A DNA stretch of 64,000 nucleotides from Glandiceps talaboti (lineage: Eukaryota > Hemichordata > Enteropneusta > Spengelidae). Location of the stretch: the NCBI RefSeq assembly GCF_964340395.1, contig NC_135552.1, forward strand, positions 7,998,494 to 8,062,493, in the 5' to 3' direction. A model generated the notes under the pieces. That model had not been told where the DNA came from, made no database searches, and was given only the letters and a program-made list of their open reading frames with translations. This document shows, one piece after another, positions 1-12,033 of this stretch (positions are counted from its first letter, which is position 1; each line of letters opens with the position of its first letter). Both the position numbers and the translations under genes were made by a program.

Positions 1-757
1 TTGATTTATGTTGCATTAAATAATCATGATTTTTTTCCATGACCCCCCCCCACCTAGAAAATTGTGAAATTTTTGTATAGCCCCCCCCCCCCCCAAATAT
101 TTCCTGAGAAAAATTGATGCCCCCCCCCTGAAAATCCTAAACCCCCCCGAAGTAAAATCTGGACACTCCCTTACCTACACGGTACAGCTCATATATACTG
201 TGCTGTGGTTTCTCAAATAAAATTATCGGTTATAACCGTGCGATGTACATGTAATATCAAATTTAGTTTAAAACGTAAGTAAAATTTGTCTGAATGCGAC
301 TTTTGTTCCGTCATTTTAATCATATTTTGCCCGGGATGTGTCAGTTCGGAGGTGTGAGCTCGACGAAAAATCGGAAGTATTTGCCAGCTGCTACATCGAT
401 AATGTATGTACATGATTTTTAGATAGAATAGAATTTATCAAATGAAATAAAAGTACCTCTACGTATCAAACTCATGCCACCATCATGTGTGCTCTTCAGT
501 AATGATTAAGGGGTCTCGTTGCTAGGCATATTTGCATAGATTTGTTGAAGATTAACTCCCATGCCTACCCATCCATGGTGTTACATCTGCAATAGACACC
601 ATCATTTATAAGGGCGTGGCCATGGTTGTTAGGGCCAATTAAATAAGTATGACACACTCACAATTTGTAGACTAACATTTTTCGAATCATCACCAAATTT
701 CCTTCCCAGTAGTTTGAGAGGTAAACTTCAATACCAAAATCACTTGCATCATCTACA
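1..757. other. Gene-free stretch with C-rich low complexity
   Basis: No coding region is recognised here. The first 150 bases contain several runs of 7 to 14 C residues separated by AT-rich DNA. The rest is ordinary AT-rich sequence without motifs I can name. Confidence 0.5.
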
Positions 758-758
758 C

Positions 759-816
<58 letters not shown>

Positions 817-824
817 TAGACAGG
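758..824. repeat. (GACA)n microsatellite
   Basis: About 16 tetranucleotide units of GACA, nearly perfect, ending in one GATA variant. Further GACA tracts occur at 1615-1670 and 1918-1975. Confidence 0.95.
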
Positions 825-1424
825 ATTTTACCTTGAACCAACCTGTAGTTCAGTTGATGTTAAAGTTATAGGTAGAGAATGTTTCCAAGCAATGTCAAGG
901 AAAGATTAAGTTCAGTGCCATTCATATACATTTGCTACATTATGTTATGTAACCGATAAACAATTTTAATGGTTAAATCAATAATCAATAATTTCATGGT
1001 TTTTTTAGCCCTAATTTGCATATCTCTAATGGGATCATCTGTATATCCCGAGAAACATCCCTGTGGGTTTTCGCCAAATCAGCCAAGTACTTTTGGAAGT
1101 AAGATTTTTTGTACAAAACGACCTTGTAATCCCAATTTGCTTATCACTGATGGGGTCGTCATGTCATGAACAACTCTTAATCTTAACACCCCTAAGAATG
1201 TTCCAACCAAATTTCAGACTGACACACTCAGTAGTTTGTGAATTTAAGTTTTTTCACCAAAAATGACATTTTTAAAAACCCAAATCTGTGATGCGATCAT
1301 TTTGCTTTGAATAATTTCCCAACTAGACACCATAAGTAATGTTTCTAACGTATACCAAGTTAACCGCTCTGGTATATGATATGTGATGATATGTGTTTTA
1401 TTGTCATATATATATACTGATACA

Positions 1425-1541
1425 TATATAATGAAATGTGCATTGATTTTGCGTGTAATGAAAAAATTACAAAAACAATATTCTGTAGAGGACTCCTGAC
1501 ACGAGATTGTTATATTTTTGAGTTTAAGTCGTTCACGCACG

Positions 1542-1606
<65 letters not shown>

Positions 1607-1837
1607 CACAGACACACAGACAGACAGACAGACAGACAGACAGACCGACCGACAGACAGACAGACAGCACTACGGAACTGTAGTAGTTCAGTGTGTGCTA
1701 ATATTCTTACAGTTGAACTATATATAATGAAATGTGCATTGATTTTGCGTGTAATGAAAAAATTACAAAAACAATATTCTGTAGAGGACTCCTGACACGA
1801 GATTGTTATATTTTTGAGTTTAAGTCGTTCACGCACG

Positions 1838-1917
<80 letters not shown>

Positions 1918-1918
1918 C

Positions 1919-1973
<55 letters not shown>

Positions 1974-2026
1974 GCACTACGGAACTGTAGTAGTTCAGTG
2001 TGTGCTAATATTCTTACAGTTGAACT
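1425..2026 (+). repeat. Tandem duplication of a ~296-bp unit containing (AC)n-(GACA)n
   Basis: Two head-to-tail copies, 1425-1720 and 1721-2026. Each has a ~115-bp unique left part, an (AC)n tract, a (GACA)n tract and a ~50-bp unique right part ending in GTTGAACTA. The unique parts look identical between copies, and length differences lie in the microsatellites. The long Thr-His or Cys-Val reading frames across it are microsatellite translations, not genes. Confidence 0.93.
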
Positions 2027-2426
2027 AAACACCAGGTAACCTATGAAAATTGCCTTACATGGCTAGAGTTCAACAATCAATAACTTTCGTTGGAAACTAG
2101 TCACTTCAAGAATGTATTCTAGAGCAGTAAAACCTGAAGTCCTTACCTGGTTTAACACAAAAGAGAAATACATTAGTTACGAAGCTAATTGCAGCAATTG
2201 TGAGCAGCGCAAAAATACTTGTTCGTCTCATCACTGGGTACTTAAAATAACCTGCAAGGTTATCTCACGATACTGATAAATTATCCGTTTATCCAAAATG
2301 CAGTTCTGAATATGTAGGGTAGTAATCGTGTCACACAGCAACATCTGTTACCATTCCCCCATGGATTGACCCCGTGAAACACACGTGTCATGTTACAACC
2401 CAATCTGATTACTGTGGGAAGGCGGG

Positions 2427-2555
<129 letters not shown>

Positions 2556-3240
2556 GTATATATTTATGCAAATGATGTCAAAAATCAAAGTCGGGTGATA
2601 AGTTTCACAAATGGTATATATTTACCATTTGTTTAATTCAAGACATGAGCTGAAATGTCAGTCTGAACCCTTATGTAATTAAGCATAGCATTATTTCAAC
2701 CGTTGTCTTTATTTCATGTCAGTGAACTCTCATACCAGTGACACGTGTGTCCTGGTAAGTCAGTGTAGTATACTGAATTTCATACCAATTTGCTCAGTAT
2801 GCCATTTACACCAAGTTATAGTCTTGTATTTCAGCCATGTATAGGTGAGGAGACTATTTGATAAACAACATTTACTACATTGTGAGTGAATTGAACACAA
2901 ACAAAATATGTGATATGATCATACATGTAACACACGTGTTTGTGTATTAGTGATGGATATACTTATTTTTCTTCCTTTTTTCGTTTGTTATTCAGTCTTT
3001 AGAGAAAACCCACACAAGAGGAGAATGAACAGCTACAGCTGGTGATGGGTAGGATCTGTATATGTAGTGGAATGTTTGTGCCAACCACACACCGAGTGCC
3101 CAAGCTTGATTTTAGAGCACAGGGAGCTCAGGCTCAGTTAGTTTTGTTTACAAATACAAATACAAATAAACAAGTAAACAAATACAACACACGCATAAAC
3201 AAATAAACCGATAAATGAGTAGATAAATACATGAATAAAT

Positions 3241-3350
3241 AACAAAAACAAACAAACAAACAAACAAACAAACAAACAAACAAACAAAACCAACCAACAA
3301 ACAAACAAACAAACAAACAAACAAACAAACAAACAAACAAACAAACAAAC
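3241..3350. repeat. (CAAA)n microsatellite
   Basis: About 25 CAAA units in two blocks separated by a CCAACC interruption. It lies about 60 bases left of the 1-kb duplication. Confidence 0.93.
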
Positions 3351-3414
3351 CACCAGTGATTGCATGGTAACCATTTGGAGACTTCAGTGATATGTTAATA
3401 TACACAGTGACGTC

Positions 3415-4467
3415 ATACTGATAATCACATGTTAATAGCACACGTATAATATGCAAATGAACCAATTTTCAATTCTGTCTAATGACAGCATGTCCTCTAA
3501 GTGACCTATCCATACGCGATTTCTACTTGGTTTGTTGAAGCAAAAGATGCCAGATTTTACAAAATCTACGAAATTGAAATGGAACACCCATCCAATTGCA
3601 TCATTGTACGACAAAACAGACTTTTTATCTAATCATTAAATCAGTTCATTCAAGTATCTCGAAAAATATTCTGATTCGGTAGCATCGATTGACGAAAGGT
3701 CATCGAAGCATAAACCAAGCCATTGTGTTTCCTTTCTTTATACTAGAAACATAGTAATCTATAACCCCTGACCACATGTACAGACTAACAAATGAATTGT
3801 TTGAAATATTAAAGCAGTGGTTTATAGCAATACTGATTTCATAAATTTAGTGACATGAGTTCTGACGCTATACAATAAGGACGTTTGTATATGTGTACGG
3901 AAGGGTGGGGGGGGGGGGTTAAAGGTAAATGACGTCAGATGGACTCCCGTTCTACTGAGTATACAATGTTGGTCGAACATAGGGGTGAAGATTTGGAGAG
4001 ATTAGTGTAAAATGGGATTATCTGATAACGTCCTTGTCGCCTATGTGTATGAAGTGCAGTGTGGTGATGATAATTATATTAAAGATATTAGTTTTTCATT
4101 ATTTTTCATTCGTTTGACAAACATCTACGCTTTCTACCAAAGCACCATGGTAATTTACTTTTACTAAGCAATGTTAGGATATATTATAGGATGAGGTAAA
4201 AATTGGGGGTGTAATTTTAAACTCAATTGTTTTTATAGGGTCTGGGGTTTAGCAACAGAGTTGCACACCCCTACGAAACTACTGGGTACCACCCCCACCC
4301 CCACCCCACGGGTGCTAGTTATGCTTAGTTGTTGCTATAATCGACAGTTTACGCTGCCTGCACTTTTGGTGAAAAAAGTATGTTGTCATGGCTACAATTC
4401 TTTCTGAACCGACTGGCATTTCAATCCATATACCGAACTCGTTCCATGTGAATAGAATCGTATAATG
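3415..4467 (+). repeat. Long direct duplication, copy 1
   Basis: This copy matches 4765-5844 in the same orientation, with scattered substitutions, a G-run length change near 3905 and a ~30-bp indel near 4147. Both copies begin at ATACTG and end at GTATAATG. No gene is recognised inside. A 60-codon minus-strand frame at 3432-3614 is preserved only in its first ~50 codons and is broken by a 1-bp indel in the other copy, so it is probably not coding. Confidence 0.92.
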
Positions 4468-4764
4468 CTAGTATTTTAACATCACAATCTAAACACCCAT
4501 GTCTTTGTTTCAATATATAATGCCTTAGTGGTTAAAAGCAGCCGAATTGTATTAATTGAGAACTAAAAAACACATGTCGAAACAATAAAGTATACACCAC
4601 CATATTTACAAGAAATGTGTGAATTATTTTGTGAATAGGGCTGTCGAAATATGATTCAGCGCAAATATTTTGTTAAACCGCTTCCGTATAATAGACTGTT
4701 GGTTGACACTTTTTTGTTTCAAATGTAAGCAATAAACACACAGTTAGCCCAATAATCTGTCCTG

Positions 4765-5844
4765 ATACTGATAATCACATGTTAATAGTCCACGTATAAT
4801 ATGCAAATGAACCATTTTCAATTCTGTCTAATGACAGCATATCCTCTAAATGACCTATCCATACGAGATTTCTATTTGGTTTGTTGAAGCAAAAGATGCC
4901 AGATTTTACAAAATCTACGAAATTGAAATGGAACATCCATCCAATTGTATCATTGTACGACAAAACAGACTTTTTATCTAATCATTAAATCAGTTCATTC
5001 AAGTATCTCGAAAAATATTCTGATTCGGTAGCATCGATTGACGAAAAGTCATCGAAGCATAAACCAAGCCATTGTGTTTCCTTTCTTTATACTAGAAACA
5101 TAGTAATCTATAACCCCTGACCACATGTACAGACTAACAAATGAATTGTTTGAAATATTAAAGCAGTGGTTTATAGCAATACTGATTTCATAAATTTAGT
5201 GACATGAGTTCTGACGCTATACAATAAGGACGTTTGTATATGTGTACGGAAGGGTGGGGGGGGGGTTCAAATGTAAATGACGTCAGATGGACTCCCGTTC
5301 TACTGAGTATACAATGTTGGTCGAACATAGGGGCGAAGATTTGGAGAGATTAGTGTAAAATGGGATTATCTGATAACGTCCTTGTCGCCTATGTGTATGA
5401 AGTGTAGTGTGGTGATGATAATTATATAAAAGATATTCGTTTTTCATTATTTTTCATTCGTTTGACAAACATCTACGCTTTCTACCAAAGCACCATAGTT
5501 CATTTCTACAAAAACATAGCATTATGGGTAATTTACTTTACTAAGCAAGGTTAGGATATATTATAGGATGAGGTAAAAATTGGGGGTGTAATTTTAAACT
5601 CAATTGGTTTTATAGGGTCTGGGGTTTAGCAACAGAGTTGCACACCCCTACGAAACTACTGGGTACCACCCCCACCCCCACCCCACGGGTGCTAGTTATG
5701 CTTAGTTGTTGCTATAATCGACAGTTTACGTTGCCTGCACTTTTGGTGAAAAAAGTATGTTGTCATGGCTACAATTCTTTCTGAACCGACTGGCATTTCA
5801 ATCCATATACCGAACTCGTTCCATGTGAATAGAATCGTATAATG
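4765..5844 (+). repeat. Long direct duplication, copy 2
   Basis: Second copy of the 3415-4467 segment, offset by 1350 bp, with 297 bp of unrelated DNA between the copies. It is longer by a ~30-bp insertion near 5497 (the stretch with TTTCTACAAAAACATAGC). Divergence of a few percent points to an old duplication and not an assembly echo. Confidence 0.92.
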
Positions 5845-7566
5845 GATATTTGAAGCGTCATTTAGTACTTTTAACAGGTCTATTCGAAAGTACGGGGTAC
5901 TTTATTTTCGAGCCAAGCCGTACATTGCAAGGAATTATGTTCCGTACTAAATAATAGACGAACATGCACGAATTTCCCGCCATATTTGTATGTACATTGT
6001 ATGATCGTGCTGGTGTATTGGTTTATTTCAAAGACATGCATATCGATTTTTCACATTGACCACACTAAGTAATAAACATTAGCAATTTCCTTACGTGAAA
6101 TAAACATTTAAACTGTTTCATCAATGGATATATAATGTGGGATGTATGGTTACATGATTCATACATGTGCGTCCTGTTTCGAGGTCAAAATGGTGAATGC
6201 TAATCCCGTTGAATGCAGAAGTGAGCAAAATGTACGCTAAATAATCAAATTTGTGAATGAAAAGTATACATAGGGAAAGTACTGTCCTCTATTGAATATG
6301 GAGTTTCTGTCGTGTAGAAAATATCTTTTTTTCTCATATTTTGCATTGCTTAGAAACGTGTCCTCCCCGCTTGTGTTGTTAGTTACAAGTCGCTTACAGT
6401 GGTAATCTTGCAGGGGGTCAGTTCAGTGGCCATGGAAAGTACGAGTGCATGCACAGATTTCTTGGTGCACGACACCATCGCCGAGTTAGCATCTTATCCT
6501 TCCTTGAGAAAAGTATAAACGCCAGACTCTCAAAATTGCGGCCAGACTTTTAATAAAACTGAAGGTGTTTTTGCCAATAAATCACAGCTTGATTTTAGAG
6601 GGACGAAAATAACTCTTTCGTTTTGGTTTTGGAAAAGAGAAGAACACGTATTTTAATTGATGAAAATGAAGTATATCTATGTGTTATTATGGTGAGAATG
6701 TTTATATTTTCTTGCTCTATTGTTGTACACTAACTTTTGACGATCGTTTTAGTCATATACATCCGAAGAGCTTACTTTTGTCCACCCCTATGTAGACAAT
6801 AGACGAACCATTGTGCAACCACGCGCATTACTTTGCGCAGTGGATTTGTCACGCGTCTGAATAACTACTTTTAATATTTCCTATGGGATGAAGAGTTTCT
6901 CACCTTGTAAAGTGGCTATCCAAGGTCTTAATTCGTCTTCAGTGTCATAACAAAAACAGTGTAATTTTTATAATGTCAAGGTGTGTACATAACAAACCCT
7001 GCCCATGTGTTTGGTAGCTAAAGAATGTAACGCCAGTGAATTTCGAACGACGATCTACAAAGTTAGCGCTATGTTTTGAGTCATTCAAGGAAAGATGACC
7101 TGACTTCGACAAAATGTTTCGAGCGACCAGTCGACGGGTTGTTACTTCATTGCTACTTCGGACACACTGGGAGCATGTCACTGAAAGACAACTATCCATA
7201 GGTATGGAATGATTTTTATGTGGTTATATATGGAAAATGCACAGTCCTAGCTGGCACCGCGCGCTGATCACTGTTACCGTTTTGGCGAGCAGGGTCTAAC
7301 AGCATACCTCTCGGCGCAGGACACTCCTCCAGGCCGGGCACCTCCAGGCGCAGGCCGCATTGTTTGCGCATGTGCAGTTCAATGTAAACTTAAACATAGA
7401 TGGCGTTCTCCGTGTGCGCAGGGAAGTACACCACATGCACTACAAGATCGAAGATGGATGTCGGTGTATGTCGTGAGCTTGACGAACTGGAGCAACAAGT
7501 TCGGCTTTGTAGGAGATGTTGCTCCAGCAGACCCAAGTTCATGTCTTTCCACTGCCCACTTTAAAT
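5845..7566. other. No gene recognised
   Basis: Nothing I can support as a gene. A GC-richer patch at 7250-7560 holds a short plus-strand open frame (7400-7561, 53 residues, Cys/Arg-rich, ATG in good context) with no family resemblance. Part of this patch (about 7290-7370) is repeated in inverted orientation near 11300-11385. Confidence 0.4.
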
Positions 7567-9491
7567 GTGGTAAATGTTAATGTACTAGTTTAATATGCTA
7601 TTGTGAGTAGCTCCAGCTTGGAGACTGTCTCGGTAAATGTTAATATACTAGTCTAATATGCTGTTGTAGGTAGCTCCAACTTGGGGACGGTCTCGGTAAA
7701 TGTTAATATACTAGTCTAATATGCTGTTGTAGGTAGCTCCAACTTGGGGACGGTCTCGGTAAATGTTAATATACTAGTCTAATATGCTGTTGTAGGTAGC
7801 TCCAACTTGGGGACGGTCTCGGGAAATATTAATATACTAGTCTAATATGGTATTGTGGGTAGCTCCAACTTGGGGACGGTCTCGGTAAATGTTAATATAC
7901 TAGTCTAATATGCTGTTGTAGGTAGCTCCAACTTGGGGACGGTCTCGGGAAATATTAATATACTAGTCTAATATGGTATTGTGGGTAGCTCCAACTTGGG
8001 GACGGTCTCGGTAAATGTTAATATACTAGTCTAATATGGTATTGTGAGTAGCTCCAACTTGGGGACGGTCTCAATAAATGTTAATATACTAGTCTAATAT
8101 GCTGTTGTAAGTAGCTCCAACTTGGGGACGGTCTCGGTAAATGTTAATATACTAGTCTAATATGCTGTTGTAAGTAGCTCCAACTTGGGGACGGTCTCGG
8201 TAAATGTTAATATACTAGTCTAATATGCTGTTGTAGGTAGCTCCAACTTGGGGACGGTCTCGGTAAATGTTAATATACTAGTCTAATATGCTGTTGTAGG
8301 TAGCTCCAACTTGGGGACGGTCTCGGTAAATGTTAATATACTAGTCTAATATGGTATTGTGGGTAGCTCCAACTTGGGGACGGTCTCGGTAAATGTTAAT
8401 ATACTAGTCTAATATGCTGTTGTAGGTAGCTCCAACTTGGGGACGGTCTCGGGAAATATTAATATACTAGTCTAATATGGTATTGTGGGTAGCTCCAACT
8501 TGGGGACGGTCTCGGTAAATGTTAATATACTAGTCTAATATGCTGTTGTAGGTAGCTCCAACTTGGGGACGGTCTCGGGAAATATTAATATACTAGTCTA
8601 ATATGGTATTGTGGGTAGCTCCAACTTGGGGACGGTCTCGGTAAATGTTAATATACTAGTCTAATATGGTATTGTGAGTAGCTCCAACTTGGGGACGGTC
8701 TCAATAAATGTTAATATACTAGTCTAATATGCTGTTGTAAGTAGCTCCAACTTGGGGACGGTCTCGGTAAATGTTAATATACTAGTCTAATATGCTGTTG
8801 TAAGTAGCTCCAACTTGGGGACGGTCTCGGTAAATGTTAATATACTAGTCTAATATGCTGTTGTAGGTAGCTCCAACTTGGGGACGGTCTCGGTAAATGT
8901 TAATATACTAGTCTAATATGGTATTGTGGGTAGCTCCAACTTGGGGACGGTCTCGGTAAATGTTAATATACTAGTCTAATATGCTGTTGTAGGTAGCTCC
9001 AACTTGGGGACGGTCTCGGGAAATATTAATATACTAGTCTAATATGGTATTGTGGGTAGCTCCAACTTGGGGACGGTCTCGGTAAATGTTAATATACTAG
9101 TCTAATATGGTATTGTGAGTAGCTCCAACTTGGGGACGGTCTCAATAAATGTTAATATACTAGTCTAATATGCTGTTGTAAGTAGCTCCAACTTGGGGAC
9201 GGTCTCGGTAAATGTTAATATACTAGTCTAATATGCTGTTGTAAGTAGCTCCAACTTGGGGACGGTCTCGGTAAATGTTAATATAGTAGTCTAATATGCT
9301 GTTGTAGGTAGCTCCAACTTGGGGACGGTCTCGGTAAATGTTAATATACTAGTCTAATATGGTATTGTGGGTAGCTCCAACTTGGGGACGGTCTCGGTAA
9401 ATGTTAATATACTAGTCTAATATGCTGTTGTAAGTAGCTCCAACTTGGGGACGGTCTCGGTAAATGTTAATATACTAGTCTAATATGGTAT
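7567..9491 (+). repeat. 63-bp minisatellite, about 30 units, with higher-order structure
   Basis: The unit is 63 bp and contains TTAATATACTAGTCTAATAT and AGCTCCAACTTGGGGACGGT. Unit starts fall every 63 bp from 7632 to 9459. Units differ at a few diagnostic places (GGTAAATG, GGGAAATATT or AATAAATG at the start; GCTGTTGT or GGTATTGT in the middle; AGG, GGG, AAG or GAG next). The order of these variants is itself repeated: the run starting at 7758 recurs at 8388 (ten units later), and the run starting at 8577 recurs at 9018 (seven units later). Blocks of several units have therefore been duplicated as wholes. Confidence 0.97.
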
Positions 9492-9885
9492 TGATTTGAT
9501 TTGATTTATTTCAGCACAATAAAATAAACATTCAGTATGCAGTTATAGAGAAAACAGTTACAACAAACAAAATAAACGTTATTGTGCTGGGATAACACTG
9601 AAAAGTTAAAAACTTATTTCCACTGTTGTCCCACATAGAACAGACAAAATCAATTTTACAAAAGTACAGATTAAACTCACAAGAGAATAAACAACAATCA
9701 GTAAAAAAGGAAGTCATCTTTTACACCGTACATCGGTCCATTAATTCATAAAAGTATCCTTTCAACCATTTCTTAAAAAGAGTACTAGAAGTTACGCTCT
9801 GAACATTACTTTGTACTTTGTTCCGTTGCACACTGGCTGTTTAAACAAAACTATTCTGAAAAACCGAGCCCCGCCTGGAATAAAA
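9492..9885 (-). mobile_element. LINE-like 3' end inserted in the minisatellite
   Basis: The minisatellite is broken at 9492 and resumes, degenerate, at about 9887. The insert read on the minus strand ends in AATAAATCAAATCAAATC, the short-word tail typical of non-LTR retrotransposons that lack poly(A). Just upstream the minus strand has a short stretch that could encode the last residues of an ORF2-like protein (a Ser-Thr-Leu-Phe-Lys-Lys-Trp-Leu-Lys segment near 9760-9790). This looks like a 5'-truncated copy. The family is not identified. Confidence 0.55.
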
Positions 9886-9886
9886 A

Positions 9887-10140
9887 TAGAATGTTATTGT
9901 GCTAGTGTAATAACGTATTGTAAGTAGCTCCAGCTTGGGGACGGTTTCAGGAAATATTAATATACTAGTCTAGCATATGCTATTGTAAGTAGCGCCAGGT
10001 GGGGTCGGTCTCAGTCAATGTTAATGTACCAGTCTAATATCGTATTGTAAGAAGCTCCTGGCTGGGTAAATGTAATTGTGCTAATGTAATATCATATTAT
10101 AGGTATTTCAAGGCTGGAGACAGTCTTGGAAAATGTTCGT
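9887..10140 (+). repeat. Degenerate copies of the 63-bp minisatellite unit
   Basis: Four decayed units with recognisable GTAGCTCCAGCTTGGGGACG and CTAGTCTA cores, increasingly divergent to the right. They are the old edge of the array, separated from it by the retroposon-like insertion. Confidence 0.8.
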
Positions 10141-10189
10141 TCATTTAAATACATCTCAACTAGGCTATCCCAATACCAGGTCTTTGAAT

Positions 10190-10436
10190 TATCATCTAAC
10201 TCTGACACCTTAGGTTTTTTTTCACACGGTCTTTCACTCACTCCTATTTCAATAGGCTTGTGCGTTTCAAATTTACAGACAATGATTTAGCTTTCCGTAA
10301 TATTGTCGAAACTGTGAGAATTTATAATTATGATCTTAGCAAGTATTTATGCATGTTTTCTAAATAAATTTGTAATCTATTTTAGTTTTATTTCATCACA
10401 TTTTACTTTTAATTTCAATCAATCAATCAATCAAGT
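10190..10436 (+). mobile_element. Possible LINE 3' fragment with (TCAA)n tail
   Basis: A 54-codon plus-strand frame bounded by stops ends at 10369 (…Lys-Tyr-Leu-Cys-Met-Phe-Ser-Lys-stop). It is followed by AATAAATTTG and, at 10419-10435, four TCAA units. A short open frame with a tandem tetranucleotide tail is typical of truncated non-LTR elements. I do not recognise the protein. Confidence 0.35.
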
Positions 10437-12033
10437 AAGAATGCTATGGAATACTCGTCTGGGACTTGATACCTGGTTATCGTAACAAAATAATGGCAAC
10501 GTTATTGATCTGTTTCAATTTTATTCTGCATTGTACTTGTCAATTTTTTGTGTATACCCAGTGATGAAGCATAATAAATAAAAACATTAAACAATGGTGA
10601 TATCATAGAGTGTAGCAATTAGTTAAATAAGTAGCCAGGAATTATTATTTTAGATGTATTCACAGTGTTCTTTTAGTCGTATTCAAGGGACCTCCTTGAT
10701 GTTTATAAGAATATTAATCCTCCCCCCAGCCCCCCCCCCCTTTACTAAACTTTTGGGTGGTTATGTACATAGTGTACTTATAAGCCCTCCACTTGGAAGC
10801 GTGGGCCTACTTCGAATGAGATCACATTACATGTCACATGTTTTATATTTTAATATGAGCTAATTTTCAGTTTGAAATGACACATAGCGGAATGGTGGCA
10901 ATGTTGTGCACGTAAGGTTGTTTTCTACGGCTTTGTTTTGTGTTTTTACAAGCTTACATCGAGTGACATGTAATTATAATAAATTGTAATTTATTACTGT
11001 TATGTCAATGATCCATTAGGCATTTATTTATAGCTAGCTGTCAACAAAATAAAACAAGAAAAAGTGTACGAAATGCAATATATTTAAACACATACAGAGA
11101 CACGTGATAAGGAAATTAAGAGTAAAAAGCAAAAAAATACAGTTTACAAGGACAACCTAATGATTTCAATTCCTACAAAGGGTAAACAAGAGTATCGATA
11201 AAAAGGCAGATGGACAGAACAACGATAAACGTACGCTTACAGTACCACTGCGAACGGTATCGTTACACAAAGAACACAAGGATAAACGAAAGCATGTTCC
11301 TAGGGGGCGTCTAGGGGGCGTCCTGGGCTTGGAGGTGCGCCGCCTGGAGGAGTGTCCTGCGCATGGAGGTATGCTGTTAGACCTGTATGGTTTTGGCTGC
11401 ACTGCACCGTATTACTAGTCGCGACTGAACATCACAAAGTGATTTTAATAGTCCATAGGTTTTAACCTCATAATTCATTTGGTATTATTGTTTATCATGA
11501 CATAGCGCACGAATGACGCAAACGTTGACACTGATTGCCACGACTTACATACATGCACAGTAATTTATGCTTATAACATTTTTGCTCAGGTGATCGTCGT
11601 TGCAGGAGGTGGGAGGGTCTGGTCGTTGTGGGCACTTTTTTTTTTAATTTTCACGGTGAGATGAACACTTTCGTGTATACTACTACTAGAACTCTACAAG
11701 TGACATGTTCAAATTCATGAAAAGTCTTTATTTCTTAATGAAGTCAACTTGACAGTAGAGTTTCCGACCTAAATTGATTTGGGTTTTACAGATGACAGCA
11801 GTTTGACCTCAATGACCTTTGTATTTTGAAAACGAGGTCATATGAAATGTATAACAATGGTATTAATATAAAACAAACACTATAAACCTAATCGGGATAA
11901 AATACTGGTAATACAAAATTAGAAACAGTAAAATATTTTTTCCAGAATTTGCAATTTACTATGTACTATTTGAATTTACTATTTTAAAACATTAATTGAA
12001 ATAATTAAGATATACTAAAAGATAATATAATAT

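Noticed and set aside
3432-3614. Small protein conserved between the two 1-kb duplicates
   Set aside because: The second copy is frameshifted near its end, and there is no evidence of coding constraint beyond duplication.
7400-7561. First exon of SUGCT or a small Cys/Arg-rich gene
   Set aside because: The frame has a good ATG, but no targeting-peptide character, no clear donor in the right phase, and lies 7 kb from the next exon. No family match.
7567-9491. CRISPR-like array
   Set aside because: The repeats are contiguous 63-bp units without distinct spacers, and the genome is eukaryotic. It is a minisatellite.
11166-11402. Pro/Arg-rich minus-strand protein
   Set aside because: It overlaps a sequence repeated in inverted form at 7290-7370 and has no family resemblance, so it is more likely repeat DNA.
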